Shown: positions 8,551 to 17,179, numbered from the stretch's first letter. The stretch is DNA of 64,000 nucleotides from Solibacillus sp. R5-41 (GCF_002736105.1 NZ_CP024123.1:2534001-2598000); one strand, 5' to 3'. Notes: a model not told the origin generated them from the sequence alone. Translations and numbers: made by a program.

Positions 8551-8583
8551 AAAGGGTAGCCCACAACGTCGGCTACCCTTTAA
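8551..8583. terminator. Hairpin terminator, GGGTAGCC/GGCTACCC
   Basis: Stem AAAGGGTAGCC / GGCTACCCTTT, GC-rich with A and T flanks. It lies in a 540-bp stretch (8236-8774) with no intact gene and could end a lost gene. Confidence 0.65.
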
Positions 8584-8691
8584 TGTTCAACTATCGTTCT
8601 TCTCTTCTTTAGTTCAATGACCTTCACTATTTTTCTATGAAAACTTATGATTCTAATTATAAGGTTCACCGTAATTTCTGTAACGGCAAGT

Positions 8692-8730
8692 GAAAAGACC
8701 ATCCTTGCATTGAAGGATGGTCTTTTCTTT
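8692..8730. terminator. Hairpin terminator next to the SDR remnant
   Basis: Arms GAAAAGACCATCCTT and AAGGATGGTCTTTTC pair perfectly. It is placed to end the minus-strand SDR gene at 8775. Confidence 0.8.
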
Positions 8731-8774
8731 AGGGTAAAGGTAAATATCTTTGCTCTAACTATCTTCCCATAGTT

Positions 8775-9066
8775 TTAATATTTTAAATGCTTACTCAAAT
8801 CTGGATAACCACTCGTTGCCCATGCACCATCAACGATTAAACTTGCACCATTAACATACGATGCATCATCACTTACTAATAATAGCGCAGGACCAGCCAC
8901 TTCCTCTGGATCGGCAGCACGTTTCATTGGAATACGTTCCATGTAGGCTTCTTGAATCGCTTCTTCGTGTGTTAATCCAGCTGTAAGAGGTGTTGATACA
9001 AGTCCTGGAAAAATTGCATTTACACGAATGTTGTGACGGGCTAATTCTAGCGCCGCATCACCTTAG
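8775..9066 (-). pseudogene. C-terminal remnant of a short-chain dehydrogenase
   Basis: About 97 codons match the C-terminal third of a classical SDR oxidoreductase: the RVNAIFPGLVSTPLT segment after the lost catalytic Tyr-Lys, KRAADPEEVAGPALLLVSDDASYVNG and the terminal DGAWATSGYPDLS. The glycine-rich NAD(P) site and catalytic triad are absent. The remnant ends abruptly at 9066, against the 3' end of the DUF2812 gene, so an upstream deletion fused the two loci. Confidence 0.85.
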
Positions 9067-9087
9067 CTTTTTAATAAAAAGCCCTAG

Positions 9088-10287
9088 CTAAAATTGAAAG
9101 TCATAACGCTTTTTAAGTCGCAAGTAATACAGCCAAGTTCTTACTGTGAATGAACCAAAAATAAGAATACAGAATAAAAACATAACAGTGTTTAGTATAT
9201 TCAATGTCGTTGTGCCGTTATTAAACATCCCACCAATGAATAACCCTAAATTTAAAATATACATGATGGTCAAAGGTAGAAACAAAATTGTATATGCGAT
9301 TGCTACCCTTCTAGCCTGTTTTAAGTGATATGATTGGTCACTATAGATTTGGGGTCTTTCCTCGGCTTCTGAATATTCTTGGCTCCATATCGTCCACTTT
9401 TGTAAAGAGGAGTAGGAAATAAAAACACTATTCCATCCAGCATCTCTGTGCATGTCGTAATAGCTTTCATCAGAGATGTTTTGATAATCAGCACAGTAGC
9501 TTACCTTACGAGGGGTACCAATGATAAAATAGAAAGTTGTTCCTGTTCTACTTACTCGGTAAAGGTTATACCCAAGTTCCTCCATTGTTTCGAGCCATTT
9601 TTCAAGTCTATCAGGAGAATACATCCACCCAAGCTTTCTTTTGACAACCATTTGGCCAGTACGTTTCAACTGCTTTTCTTTTTCTTTACTTAGTCTTCCT
9701 TCAGTATGCTTTACGCCTTGAAGTTTGTTTGATTTGTCACTAATCAAATATTTGTTTGTTTTCTTAATTTTAAGAACTGAATAGATAGCAAGAACAAATA
9801 TTGCTACAGCTAATCCTAATAAAGAATAGGTTAAAATCCACATAGGACTTTCGACAACTTCAACAGGTTCATTTTGAAACAAAGTAAAGCTTATTATAGT
9901 GAGATTAAATATAGCAATACATGTAAAATAAATTAAAATAGCACTAAAAATGTACATAATTATCTTATTACGTTTAATAATACCTTCACGAACGGATGTG
10001 GTTTTTATTTGTAGAAGAGGCTTTTCATTCGATATTACATACCAGTTCCCACTCTGTATAACCTTTTCCCAACCTTCATCTACTAAAGAATTAGACAATG
10101 AAGCACCTTGCATTTTATCGTAACCTATTCTATATGTTATATTTTCCGACTGACTTTCACGAAAGAAAAAGTAACGTGTCCATCGATTCAATCCCACTAA
10201 TAAGTAACCATTTTTTGCCATGTCAGAAAGCCATACTTCAGTTTTTTTTACGTCATAGCTCCAGAATGGTCTAAATACTTTCATCAT
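9088..10287 (-). CDS. DUF2812 domain membrane protein paired with PadR
   Basis: A 399-residue protein with two DUF2812 copies. The first begins KVFRPFWSYDVKKTEVWLSDMAKNGYLL; the second (about residue 218) begins KRKLGWMYSPDRLEKWLETMEELGY. Each is followed by a pair of membrane helices (about residues 107-170 and 328-385). DUF2812 proteins are almost always encoded next to a PadR regulator, as here, and the ATG overlaps the TGA of that gene by 4 bp. Their function is not established; a membrane-stress sensing role is only a guess. Confidence 0.87.
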   Translation of the reverse strand: MMKVFRPFWSYDVKKTEVWLSDMAKNGYLLVGLNRWTRYFFFRESQSENITYRIGYDKMQGASLSNSLVDEGWEKVIQSGNWYVISNEKPLLQIKTTSVREGIIKRNKIIMYIFSAILIYFTCIAIFNLTIISFTLFQNEPVEVVESPMWILTYSLLGLAVAIFVLAIYSVLKIKKTNKYLISDKSNKLQGVKHTEGRLSKEKEKQLKRTGQMVVKRKLGWMYSPDRLEKWLETMEELGYNLYRVSRTGTTFYFIIGTPRKVSYCADYQNISDESYYDMHRDAGWNSVFISYSSLQKWTIWSQEYSEAEERPQIYSDQSYHLKQARRVAIAYTILFLPLTIMYILNLGLFIGGMFNNGTTTLNILNTVMFLFCILIFGSFTVRTWLYYLRLKKRYDFQF

Positions 10288-10613
10288 AAGAAATCCTCCT
10301 CGTATTTAATTGCATTTTGATGCAGCTCTTCAAGGCGATTAATCTCGGCAACCATTAATTTTTTTCCAATTTCAGTAACCTCATAAACTGTTTTTCTTTC
10401 TTCATCTGCAAATACAGTTATAACCCCATCTTTTTGCATTTTTGTCAGAGTGCCATAAACGGTACCAGATCCTAATCGAACTCGTAATCCTGAAATTTCT
10501 TCTACATGTTTGACAATTCCATATCCGTGGCGCGGTTTTGTTAAGGATAGAAGGATATAAAACGCGGTTTCTGTCATAGGAACGTATTTTTTTAAGACTT
10601 TATTAATGTCCAA
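10284..10613 (-). CDS. PadR family transcriptional regulator
   Basis: A 109-residue winged-helix repressor of the short PadR type. Core motifs: ETAFYILLSLTKPRHGYGIVKHV, then the recognition region LGSGTVYGTLTKMQKDGVI and the wing VFADEERKTVYEVTEIGKK. I prefer the TTG at 10613, five bases after GAGGTGG, over a GTG at 10622 with no site. It is the first gene of the operon with DUF2812 and probably represses its own promoter. Confidence 0.9.
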   Translation of the reverse strand: MDINKVLKKYVPMTETAFYILLSLTKPRHGYGIVKHVEEISGLRVRLGSGTVYGTLTKMQKDGVITVFADEERKTVYEVTEIGKKLMVAEINRLEELHQNAIKYEEDFL

Positions 10614-10703
10614 AATGACCACCTCAGTTGGTTTTACTTTTATATATTTTTCAAATTAAAGTAGCACATAAATATTTCGCAAGTAGATATGTCTTGTTAC
10701 GAC

Positions 10704-10724
10704 TATATCACGATGCGACATATA
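10704..10724. promoter_or_regulatory. Imperfect palindrome, candidate PadR operator
   Basis: TATATCACGATGC followed by GACATATA is an imperfect inverted repeat about 90 bp upstream of the PadR gene. A second arm ATATGTC (10687-10693) mirrors GACATAT. PadR proteins commonly bind such AT-rich palindromes upstream of their own operon; binding here is inferred. Confidence 0.45.
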
Positions 10725-11014
10725 TAACAATAGAAAACAACCCACATATTGGATGTTTATTAAAAATAAGGTAATATTTATATCAGTGATTATTTGGGAA
10801 AATTAAGCGAATGTTTAGATGGTTTGTGATAAAAATGAATCTCTTTATTTTGAATAACGAATGCCATTATTTTTATGCGTTCACAAGGTTATGAAAAACT
10901 ATATTCCCAAACAACGCTTTGGTAACTTTTATAATTCAAATAACAAGCATAATCACACAAGTGAGATTAATAGTTTATAATTAATTAAATGGTAAATAAA
11001 GGAGTGATATTGTT
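10725..11014. other. Intergenic region between PadR and signal peptidase genes
   Basis: AT-rich divergent promoter region of about 290 bp. No repeat copy, RNA gene or ORF can be supported. Confidence 0.35.
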
Positions 11015-11579
11015 TTGGATAACTCAAAGATAAAAGAATTATTAGACTGGATTAAGTCTACTGCGGTAGCATGTGTTTTTGTTATTGCTACGATAACGTT
11101 TTATTTTTTCACCAATTTTAGTAGATGGTGCTTCAATGATGCCCACATATGAAGATGGAGACATAGTTATAGTAAATAAAATTGGTAAGAAAATTTCTGG
11201 TATCGAAAGATTTGATGTTATCGTATTCGAAACCCCTATTGGTGAGATTTATATTAAACGTGTCATAGGATTACCAGGAGACCATATTGCTTATGAGAAT
11301 GACACGCTTTATATAAACGACGAAGCTTTAGAAGAATCATATTTAGACTTGTATAAAGAACAATTGCTAGACAATGGTACACTAACACAAGATTTCACTT
11401 TACAGTCTTTAACAGATTATTCAACAATACCAGAAGGCTATTTTTTTGTTTTAGGTGATAATCGTAGAAATAGTGTTGATAGTAGATATCCTAGCGTGGG
11501 ATTAGTACCAATGGAAAAGGTAATAGGAAAAGTCAATATTAGATTTTATCCACTTGATAGTATCGGTATTGTTAAATAA
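11015..11579 (+). pseudogene. Type I signal peptidase with one frameshift
   Basis: Signal peptidase I (S26 family), which cleaves secretory signal peptides at the outer membrane face. The 5' part starts with TTG at 11015 after AAAGGAG and encodes DNSKIKELLDWIKST plus one membrane anchor. Frame is then lost at a T6 run near 11105-11112. The +1 frame resumes with SPILVDGASMMPT, containing the catalytic Ser, then YIKRVIGLPGD with the catalytic Lys and the C-terminal GDNRRNSVDSRYP box. All catalytic parts are intact, so a single extra base separates this from a complete gene of about 187 codons. Sequencing error or slippage at the run could also explain it. Confidence 0.88.
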
Positions 11580-11608
11580 CCGTATTTTTCGGAGCCGATA
11601 AGTTAGAT

Positions 11609-11680
11609 GGTTAGTGTTACAAGGATTTATAAAGCATACAAACTAAACCTTATAAACGTTCCCAAATGAAAGTTAGGGAA
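11609..11680 (+). repeat. Boundary repeat, GTTCCCAAA module, + orientation
   Basis: Contains GTTACAAGGATTTATAAAG, then ACGTTCCCAAAT with an imperfect partner AGGGAAC. It follows a + strand gene and is in the reverse sense of copies following minus-strand genes. Confidence 0.7.
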
Positions 11681-11718
11681 CCAACAACCTCTTTCAATTG
11701 AATGAGGTTGTTTTGGCT
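11681..11718 (+). terminator. Terminator after the signal peptidase gene
   Basis: Arms AACAACCTC and GAGGTTGTT flank an AT-rich loop, followed by TTTTGG. Confidence 0.7.
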
Positions 11719-11798
11719 GCTTATGAACTGCGAAGGATATATCTTTGCAAATATTGAATAAAGTATCATTAAGAGATATTCGATATGGGGTGATTTCT

Positions 11799-12116
11799 TT
11801 GGAAGAATTGAAAAAAATTGTACTTATATTGATTGAAATCATTGTAACTTTATTAATTGGTTTACTTTTCACGCTTTATATTTTAAGACCTATTTATGAG
11901 AACTATGGAATCTCATTCACTGGAAACGTATGGGTAAATTGGTTTGGAGTTGCTTATATTTTATTTGTATTATACACATTGATTTTTGGTTTGTTTATTT
12001 TTAAGGGAAATAATCTCTTTAAACAGCGACTTACATCGGTAATCTTTTGGCTTCTTTTTATTGGTTCAAATTATGTAGTCTTTATCCCTTTTATAAAAGG
12101 GGGAAATCCATTCTAA
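11799..12116 (+). CDS. Membrane protein with three helices, 105 aa
   Basis: A small integral membrane protein of unknown family. Hydrophobic segments lie at about residues 5-30, 50-72 and 85-100. The TTG at 11799 is chosen because GGGGTGA lies six bases upstream; an upstream ATG at 11745 would overlap the preceding terminator and repeat. It is followed 22 bp after the stop by a + oriented boundary repeat and terminator, so it is its own unit. Confidence 0.65.
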   Translation: MEELKKIVLILIEIIVTLLIGLLFTLYILRPIYENYGISFTGNVWVNWFGVAYILFVLYTLIFGLFIFKGNNLFKQRLTSVIFWLLFIGSNYVVFIPFIKGGNPF

Positions 12117-12137
12117 GCAAAAAAATAAGACGGAGCT

Positions 12138-12212
12138 TATAGTGCAGCAATGATTTATAAAACATACAAAAATAAACCGAATAACGTTCCCAAACGCAAG
12201 TTTGGGAGCGCC
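12138..12212 (+). repeat. Boundary repeat, GTTCCCAAA module, + orientation
   Basis: Shares TGATTTATAAAACATACAAA and ACGTTCCCAAACGCAAG with copies near 11.6, 27.2, 52.7 and (inverted) 40.5, 46.8, 61.0 and 61.8 kb. The stem CCCAAACGCAAGTTTGGG is near-perfect. Confidence 0.75.
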
Positions 12213-12216
12213 AAAA

Positions 12217-12256
12217 AGAGAGACAAACGTTGATGTAACAGCGTTTGTCTCTTTTT
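12217..12256 (+). terminator. Terminator after the 105-aa membrane protein
   Basis: Arms AGAGACAAACG and CGTTTGTCTCT followed by T6. Confidence 0.8.
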
Positions 12257-12387
12257 TAGAGTAAATTTTTTATACAACTTTTTATACAGGTAGCATAAAC
12301 AGTTGAAGTAGCTGCATTTATAATTGCAGGGCTTGTTCATTTATTTGCATAAAAACTCGTATAACATATTTCTTATCGTCGAAAATG

Positions 12388-12479
12388 TTATTAAACAATA
12401 TGGCCCGATTGTTGAACACAAGTTAAAGAACGCTATTGAACTAACCTGCCCCGTTAGTTTAAGTACATTTCTTCACAAG
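12388..12479 (-). repeat. Composite boundary repeat, no gene attached
   Basis: Starts with the variant palindrome ATTAAACAATA / GATTGTTGAAC around TGGCCC, then the ATTGAACTAACCTG box and the tail TTTAAGTACATTTCTTCAC. The 12257-12679 stretch around it has no intact gene. Confidence 0.75.
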
Positions 12480-12679
12480 ATAAACATCTACTTTAACATA
12501 ATTATCCAACTAAAAACTCATCTCAAAGAAAAACAGCTAATGAGAGAATTTTGTCAATATTAATTATAAATTAACAATCTTTTTTATAAACAATCAATCT
12601 TTATTTCAAAGTACCATTAAGCCGAATCTATCACTTTTAAGAAAGCAGACCATTTCAATGCAAGCCTTAAACGACATGA

Positions 12680-12722
12680 AGAGCGGAATCATCAACATTT
12701 ACAAAAAGTAGATAATTCCGCT
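12680..12722. terminator. Terminator of the 222-aa gene
   Basis: Arms GAGCGGAATCATC and GATAATTCCGCTC (one mismatch), 30 bp past the stop codon at 12752. Confidence 0.7.
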
Positions 12723-12751
12723 CCTTCATCGATTTCAATTTTAATGTTCAA

Positions 12752-13420
12752 CTACTTTCGCATCAAAAATTTATGCTGTTCCGGAGACCATTCAAATGAG
12801 TTTATATCTGAAACGTATTTTTCCAATAAACGATGTCCCTCGTCAATACTACATCCCTTAGGTAGTTCAATTCCACCAAAGGCTACATTTGAAATTGTCG
12901 CATCAAACTCATAATCATAATCAATTTCTCCAGAATAGTTTAATGCAATCTGACCAGTCCAATGCACGGTAAAGGCTGAAATACTTTGATCCTTTTCAAA
13001 GCGAATATGATGACCAGCGACAGCGTCATGACCCAATAAATAAATTCCGAAAGCGCTGTCGTCAAAACTCTCATTTGACTCCACTGGTAACATTTCTACT
13101 TGAAATGTCGTTGTTTTGTTATTATAAAAATCTAGTTTATTCATTTCTGTTCCAGCCAAAAATCCTTTATTCCCCCAATATGTGGAGGATATTATCGCTT
13201 GATGGTAGTTATTCCATACCCCTTTGTGAAGCCAACTGTGTGTATCTTCAGGTATGTCGTCCTCCTCAATATCCTCTGAGTCCTCTTCGTAATAGTCTGC
13301 TGATTTCAAATGCAAGTCGAACCAAATCCCACTATCAGGATTCAACCTAGCGAGCCATTCAAACTCCTTAATGCCATGTCCACTAGGCCACGGGTTGTCT
13401 TTAAAATAAATCCGATTCAT
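12752..13420 (-). CDS. Hypothetical protein, 222 aa
   Basis: Not recognised by family. A 222-residue soluble protein with an acidic cluster at residues 45-60 (EEDSEDIEEDD). It is rich in Tyr, Trp and His, with predicted beta strands in the C-terminal two thirds. The N-terminus reads MNRIYFKDNPWPSGHGIKEF, a pattern I associate only with other hypothetical proteins of Bacilli. ATG with AAAGGAGAAG upstream. It has no close boundary repeat on its 3' side but has its own terminator. Confidence 0.7.
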   Translation of the reverse strand: MNRIYFKDNPWPSGHGIKEFEWLARLNPDSGIWFDLHLKSADYYEEDSEDIEEDDIPEDTHSWLHKGVWNNYHQAIISSTYWGNKGFLAGTEMNKLDFYNNKTTTFQVEMLPVESNESFDDSAFGIYLLGHDAVAGHHIRFEKDQSISAFTVHWTGQIALNYSGEIDYDYEFDATISNVAFGGIELPKGCSIDEGHRLLEKYVSDINSFEWSPEQHKFLMRK

Positions 13421-13451
13421 AAGTACTTCTCCTTTTCTCCTAATCTAAATT

Positions 13452-13560
13452 TTATTTACTATATTCCCCGAAATATTTCTCCAAACGTTCTTCATTAATT
13501 GCATACTCTCCACGCCATGAGATAATTTTGAAAGAAAACAATATAAAAACTAAAAGGGGT
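13452..13560 (-). pseudogene. Possible C-terminal fragment of a lost gene
   Basis: A frame on the minus strand encodes a hydrophobic stretch and then WRGEYAINEERLEKYFGEYSK before TAA, just upstream of the 222-residue gene. It has no start or ribosome site and looks like the tail of a deleted membrane protein. Weak evidence. Confidence 0.3.
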
Positions 13561-13696
13561 TGTATTCATGAAAAAATGCGTTTATCTCCATCCATAAACC
13601 AGCGATTCGATAGCGGCTTTGTATGTTCTATTCACAACAGGATAACATAACGCCACTTCACGGAAGTAGTCAACTCCATTAAGCAATAAAGATTTA

Positions 13697-13897
13697 TTAT
13701 TTTTTCAAATCTTTACTCTCTGGAATTTTGAAATAAAAATCATATAAATCCCTTACCGTTTGTTGGATAAATTCATCTCCGCCACTTCCATTTATAGCGG
13801 TATCCAGTCTTGCATACGTAATTAGTAAAAGAGTTTTAGCTTCTGATTCACTTAATTGTTGAATCCTTTCCTTCACTTTCTCAATCTCTAACAACAA
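13697..13897 (-). CDS. Small helical protein, 66 aa
   Basis: A 66-residue, charged, mostly helical protein of unknown function. Its length and helical periodicity suggest a two-helix bundle. The TTG start follows GGGAGG. No cysteine or catalytic motif. It precedes a boundary repeat on the 5' side (13924). Confidence 0.55.
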   Translation of the reverse strand: MLLEIEKVKERIQQLSESEAKTLLLITYARLDTAINGSGGDEFIQQTVRDLYDFYFKIPESKDLKK

Positions 13898-13923
13898 AAG
13901 AACCTCCCAATAATCAATTATAA

Positions 13924-13955
13924 TCTTGTACTAAACTGCTGCGTTAGTTCAATAA
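13924..13955 (-). repeat. Boundary repeat, short form
   Basis: TACTAAACTGCTGCGTTAG with TTCAATAA arm; directly abuts the stop codon at 13956. Confidence 0.7.
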
Positions 13956-14399
13956 CTAAATATCAGAACGTAGATTAATTTTTACAATCATTTCAATAAT
14001 GGGGGATGAAAATGTTTCTGGAATCATCGGAGACGGCAATTCTCCTATACGATTTGTCAAACCAAAGGATGCTTCCTCAACATCAATCCAGTCTAATTCT
14101 GGGACATCTTGAATCTCTCCGATAAAATGATAATCTGCTATATAATAATATGTACCATTATCATTTTCACAAGCTCTCCATACTTCTGCTTCTTTTCTTG
14201 GATCTATGCCAAACTGTTCAAAAAACAGTTGAATTGCTGGAGATGTGTGAACGATTACCTTTGTATAATAAGCGCATTCAGGGCATCCACAATGCTCTTT
14301 ATCAGAAATTAGTGGTAGTTTTTCATACAACGCTTTTGTTTTCTGAACGTCTACTTTAACAATCTGTCCATTTATGTTGAATTGTTCCACTATTCTCAC
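13956..14399 (-). CDS. Hypothetical protein with a CGCPEC cluster, 147 aa
   Basis: A 147-residue soluble protein. The distinctive HCGCPECAYY motif near residues 36-45 may bind zinc together with a later Cys (RACEND). The remainder is acidic, with no named domain. The start is GTG with GAAGGG just upstream. A boundary repeat touches the stop and another lies 50 bp upstream of the start, so it is a one-gene unit. Function not assigned. Confidence 0.65.
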   Translation of the reverse strand: MRIVEQFNINGQIVKVDVQKTKALYEKLPLISDKEHCGCPECAYYTKVIVHTSPAIQLFFEQFGIDPRKEAEVWRACENDNGTYYYIADYHFIGEIQDVPELDWIDVEEASFGLTNRIGELPSPMIPETFSSPIIEMIVKINLRSDI

Positions 14400-14450
14400 T
14401 TTCCCTTCTTGAGCTATATCTTCTATATGGTGAACTGTAATAGTAAGTTT

Positions 14451-14539
14451 CCTTATTCAACTAACCTGCCTCGTTAGTTGAATAAGAAAAAAGAGCCGCC
14501 AACTCAACGATTTTCAAGTAAAGCCCCAGTTTGTGAAGT
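14451..14539 (-). repeat. Composite boundary repeat, full length
   Basis: Inner arms CCTTATTCAACTAAC and GTTAGTTGAATAAG pair perfectly, with terminator stem GAGCCGCCAACTC shortened. The outer box reads CCCCAGTTTGTGAAG. Confidence 0.85.
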
Positions 14540-14597
14540 ATCTATTGTTTAATTTCAGCTAACTAAATTTTGTGTTCGAATCAAGTTGTATACTTTA

Positions 14598-15137
14598 TTA
14601 ATCCCAATAATTAAACACTAAATCTCCTACCGTTCGTGACCAAAAATAATTCATAAAACCAATTTCAACATCATTAAGTTCATTTTCATTCAAAAGGATA
14701 TTATCGCTATGACGAAGATCAACATCATTAAGTACATCTTCATTTAATAGGATATTACCACTACCTTTAGCTTGACGTACTAAGGGCTCTTCTAACTGGT
14801 ATACTGTTAATACCTCATAACGATTTTCAAACAAGGCTTTCAATAAAGAATGGTCAATAAAATCTAAGCCCCCAACATAACAATTACGTGTAAAAGCTAT
14901 ATAATCATACATATGGTTATGAAAAATATATAACTCTTGTCCATCGATTTTCACATGAGCATGGGCATAGTTACAATCAATATCTGGCTCATACCATGCC
15001 AAAATACTGCCATTTAACTGCTGAACATACAAATAACAGCATTTTTTAAATTCGGCTTTATATGCTTCCCAATCGCGTTCAAGTGATAAATCTCCTGCCG
15101 TAAAACCTGTTACTCCTCTTTTTAAAATCATGTACAT
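14598..15137 (-). CDS. Hypothetical protein with an internal duplication, 179 aa
   Basis: A 179-residue soluble protein rich in Tyr, Asp and Asn. Residues about 127-160 contain a tandem repeat: NILLNEDVLNDVDLRHS followed by NILLNENELNDVEIGF. The first 120 residues look like an alpha/beta fold with no recognised motif. ATG with GAGAGGA upstream. A boundary repeat lies 59 bp past the stop. Function unknown; the recent in-frame duplication is the notable property. Confidence 0.65.
   Translation of the reverse strand: MYMILKRGVTGFTAGDLSLERDWEAYKAEFKKCCYLYVQQLNGSILAWYEPDIDCNYAHAHVKIDGQELYIFHNHMYDYIAFTRNCYVGGLDFIDHSLLKALFENRYEVLTVYQLEEPLVRQAKGSGNILLNEDVLNDVDLRHSDNILLNENELNDVEIGFMNYFWSRTVGDLVFNYWD
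14640..14760. repeat. In-frame tandem duplication of about 57 bp
   Basis: Two adjacent diverged copies of the segment containing AACATCATTAAGT and AGGATATTA; they encode the repeated NILLNE block. Confidence 0.6.
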
Positions 15138-15173
15138 AGTATCCTCTCAAAGCTTTTTAGATAATTTTGAAAT

Positions 15174-15220
15174 GCTTGTTGCAGTAAAGCCCCCGAGAGT
15201 TTAAGTGTATTCATTCACAA
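15174..15220 (-). repeat. Boundary repeat, right half only
   Basis: TTGCAGTAAAGCCCCCGAGAG followed by the TTTAAGTGTATTCATTCAC tail. Confidence 0.7.
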
Positions 15221-15233
15221 ATTAAGTTAATTT

Positions 15234-15385
15234 TGCATAATCACATTTTTATACTGTTAAATTTTTTAATTATAGTAACTAAAATCGCAAAGTCATCACG
15301 AATAATAAAAAATGCAAATGCACCTCCTAGTCCACCAAATACACCTGCTAGTAGTAATATTATAAAAGCAGCAAAATATAGATTA
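15234..15385 (-). pseudogene. Possible small membrane protein, frameshifted start
   Basis: A minus-strand frame encodes AAFIILLLAGVFGGLGGAFA and a basic tail before TGA. The only ATG (about 15395) is out of frame by one base. It lies between two boundary repeats where a gene is expected, so it may be a broken small holin-like or membrane gene. Confidence 0.35.
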
Positions 15386-15407
15386 ATTTGTCATCTTCAA
15401 AAGCTAC

Positions 15408-15500
15408 CTTTATTAAACTAAACTGCCCCGTTTGTTTAGGTTTATTTTGGATACTTTATATCCCCTTAATGAACTAAAGCACTTGTTAAGTGGAGTAAGA
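15408..15500 (-). repeat. Composite boundary repeat, diverged
   Basis: Left box TTAAACTAAACTGCCCCG, right box AATGAACTAAAGCACTTG; the stop of the gene at 15501 is adjacent. The internal terminator stem is replaced by AT-rich sequence. Confidence 0.7.
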
Positions 15501-16331
15501 TTACTTCAACGGAAATTCATATCCTATATAGTTAAATGCAATTTTGAATCCTAAATTTTCAGCAACTGCAATAGACGGCTTGTTTGATTCCATACAATCC
15601 CAATATGGAACCAAATTATTATTTATACAATCTTCTACAAAAGATTGCGCTATTTTTTGAGCTAACTTTTTTCCTTGATGTTCTTCTAAAGTTTCAATAT
15701 TTATACAATGTACATTTCCAACGACAAAGCATGAAAAACAAACACTCACAATTTCATCTTTGTAAAGCATACAGTATCCTAGACCTTTATTAAAAAATGT
15801 TTCAGAAGAAGACCAAAACTCTAAAATTTTGGCGTGTAAAAAACCAATGTTTTTTATTGTATTCTCTTTATTTTCAAAGAGTTGTTTGGAGATTGTCACA
15901 ACTTTATATCCTTTCTCAATAATAAGTACCTTGCTATATGTATAATCATCCTTTTGTAGCGTATATACCCTTTGATTCCAGCTGCCTAATTTACGACTAT
16001 ACAATAATTTTTCAATTGTTGTATTCCAGCTTGGATGATTACCGACACCTTCAAACCAATGTAATCCAACTTTTAGTGCTTCTGGTGTAATGATTTGATC
16101 AATAAAGGCGTTTATTTCGTTATTGAATGCTTCATTGTTTTCATCTCCAATAAAGATAAAGCCATCATTATTACCTAACCAAATTAGTCCAGAAATAGGC
16201 GAATTAATATCATCTACAAAAACTCTACCTGGGTTTACTCCTTCAATTATTGCGTTTGCTTCTAATTGCCCGTGCTCATATAACAAGTCTTTGCATTTAT
16301 AAAATTCCAACTTTTTCAATTCTGTAATCAT
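15501..16331 (-). CDS. GNAT acetyltransferase, two-domain (PF12746-like)
   Basis: A 276-residue protein resembling the GNAT_acetyltran (ZmaR-like) family: an N-terminal domain of about 130 residues (GLIWLGNNDGFIFIGDE, HWFEGVG) and a C-terminal GNAT fold. In the C-terminal half, VHCINIETLEEHQGKKLAQ is the acetyl-CoA binding strand-loop (EHQGKKLA for Q/RxxGxG/A), and WDCMESNKPSIAVAENLGF is the typical late motif. ZmaR acetylates zwittermicin A; the substrate here is unknown. ATG after GAGGAGAG. It is a one-gene unit flanked by boundary repeats. Confidence 0.85.
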   Translation of the reverse strand: MITELKKLEFYKCKDLLYEHGQLEANAIIEGVNPGRVFVDDINSPISGLIWLGNNDGFIFIGDENNEAFNNEINAFIDQIITPEALKVGLHWFEGVGNHPSWNTTIEKLLYSRKLGSWNQRVYTLQKDDYTYSKVLIIEKGYKVVTISKQLFENKENTIKNIGFLHAKILEFWSSSETFFNKGLGYCMLYKDEIVSVCFSCFVVGNVHCINIETLEEHQGKKLAQKIAQSFVEDCINNNLVPYWDCMESNKPSIAVAENLGFKIAFNYIGYEFPLK

Positions 16332-16404
16332 TCAATACTCTCCTCACCTAAAATTAATTCTATTATTTTCTTGTTTTATTACATTTCGACTATACAATAC
16401 CAAT

Positions 16405-16486
16405 CCCTTTAAAAAAGGTACCCTAAGCGTCGTTTAGGAAAATTTTCTAAATGCTTGTTACACTAAAGCCCCCGTTAGTTGAAGAT
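16405..16486 (-). repeat. Boundary repeat with CCTAAGCGTCGTTTAGG stem
   Basis: Arms CCTAA/TTAGG around GCGTCG, then GCTTGTTACACTAAAGCCCCCG. The homologous arrangement recurs at 62.2 kb with CCCAAAGCGTCGTTTGGG, showing that the stem changes on both sides together. Confidence 0.8.
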
Positions 16487-16489
16487 GAA

Positions 16490-16981
16490 TTACTTTAGGA
16501 CTAAAGCATAATCAAGTATTTCTTGATAAAGTTCATTCCAATCATGATAGTATTCTATTACTTCACCTGGATTTATAAAAATTCTTTCAGCAGACTCAAA
16601 CTGTGCTTGAAAATCATGTAATCGGTCAATGTCCATACGGTAGAAAACTTGATATCCTACCTTTGGATAATTGCTACTTGCATCCCATTTTGGATTTTCA
16701 GTATGGTCAACTACAATATGACCTAAAAGAATGATACTTCCCGTTACATACCCCTCTTCATACGCTTCACGCTTTAAACAAACTTCAGGGGTTTCTTCAT
16801 ATTCAATATGACCACCTGGAAAATCCCACCCTCTATGATTTAGATTAACCAAAAGTAGCTTTTCTTCTTTTAAACAGAAGCCGTGAACGCTTGTAATTAA
16901 CTTTCTTGGAGGCAGTTGTGAATTACGCTTCCAGGTTAACTTTACTTTTGAATCTCCCCAATTCACATATTTGGTTGTCAA
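16490..16981 (-). CDS. Nudix hydrolase
   Basis: A Nudix hydrolase of about 163 residues. The Nudix box reads GHIEYEETPEVCLKREAYEE plus GYV and has all key Glu residues (Gx5Ex7REUxEExGU), preceded by GWDFPG. Members hydrolyse nucleoside diphosphates linked to another moiety. I chose the TTG at 16981, six bases after GGTGAGGGA, giving the N-terminus TTKYVNWGDSKVKLTW. An ATG at 17086 would add 35 residues but has no ribosome site and reaches toward the upstream repeat. The stop is 4 bp from a boundary repeat. Confidence 0.88.
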   Translation of the reverse strand: MTTKYVNWGDSKVKLTWKRNSQLPPRKLITSVHGFCLKEEKLLLVNLNHRGWDFPGGHIEYEETPEVCLKREAYEEGYVTGSIILLGHIVVDHTENPKWDASSNYPKVGYQVFYRMDIDRLHDFQAQFESAERIFINPGEVIEYYHDWNELYQEILDYALVLK

Positions 16982-17092
16982 TTCTTCCCTCACCGCACTT
17001 TCTCCTGTTCCTCCAGAGCTCCAATCATAAATATGAAGAAGTAAAGCACCACTTGAAAAACCAATCACTGGAGCAAGTACCATCATAATGAT

Positions 17093-17177
17093 GCTTCAAT
17101 TATCCTGCTTCTTTAGTTTATTAAGAAAAAAGGCTTTACTCCTTCTTGAAGTAAAGCCCCCGTTAGCTTAATAAGCC
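17093..17177 (-). repeat. Composite boundary repeat with a different terminator module
   Basis: On the minus strand GGGCTTTACTTCAAG and GGAGTAAAGCC form the terminator stem, followed by T6. Here the GGGGGCTTTACTT box itself is one arm. It ends 3 bp from the stop at 17180. Confidence 0.8.
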
Positions 17178-17179
17178 TT

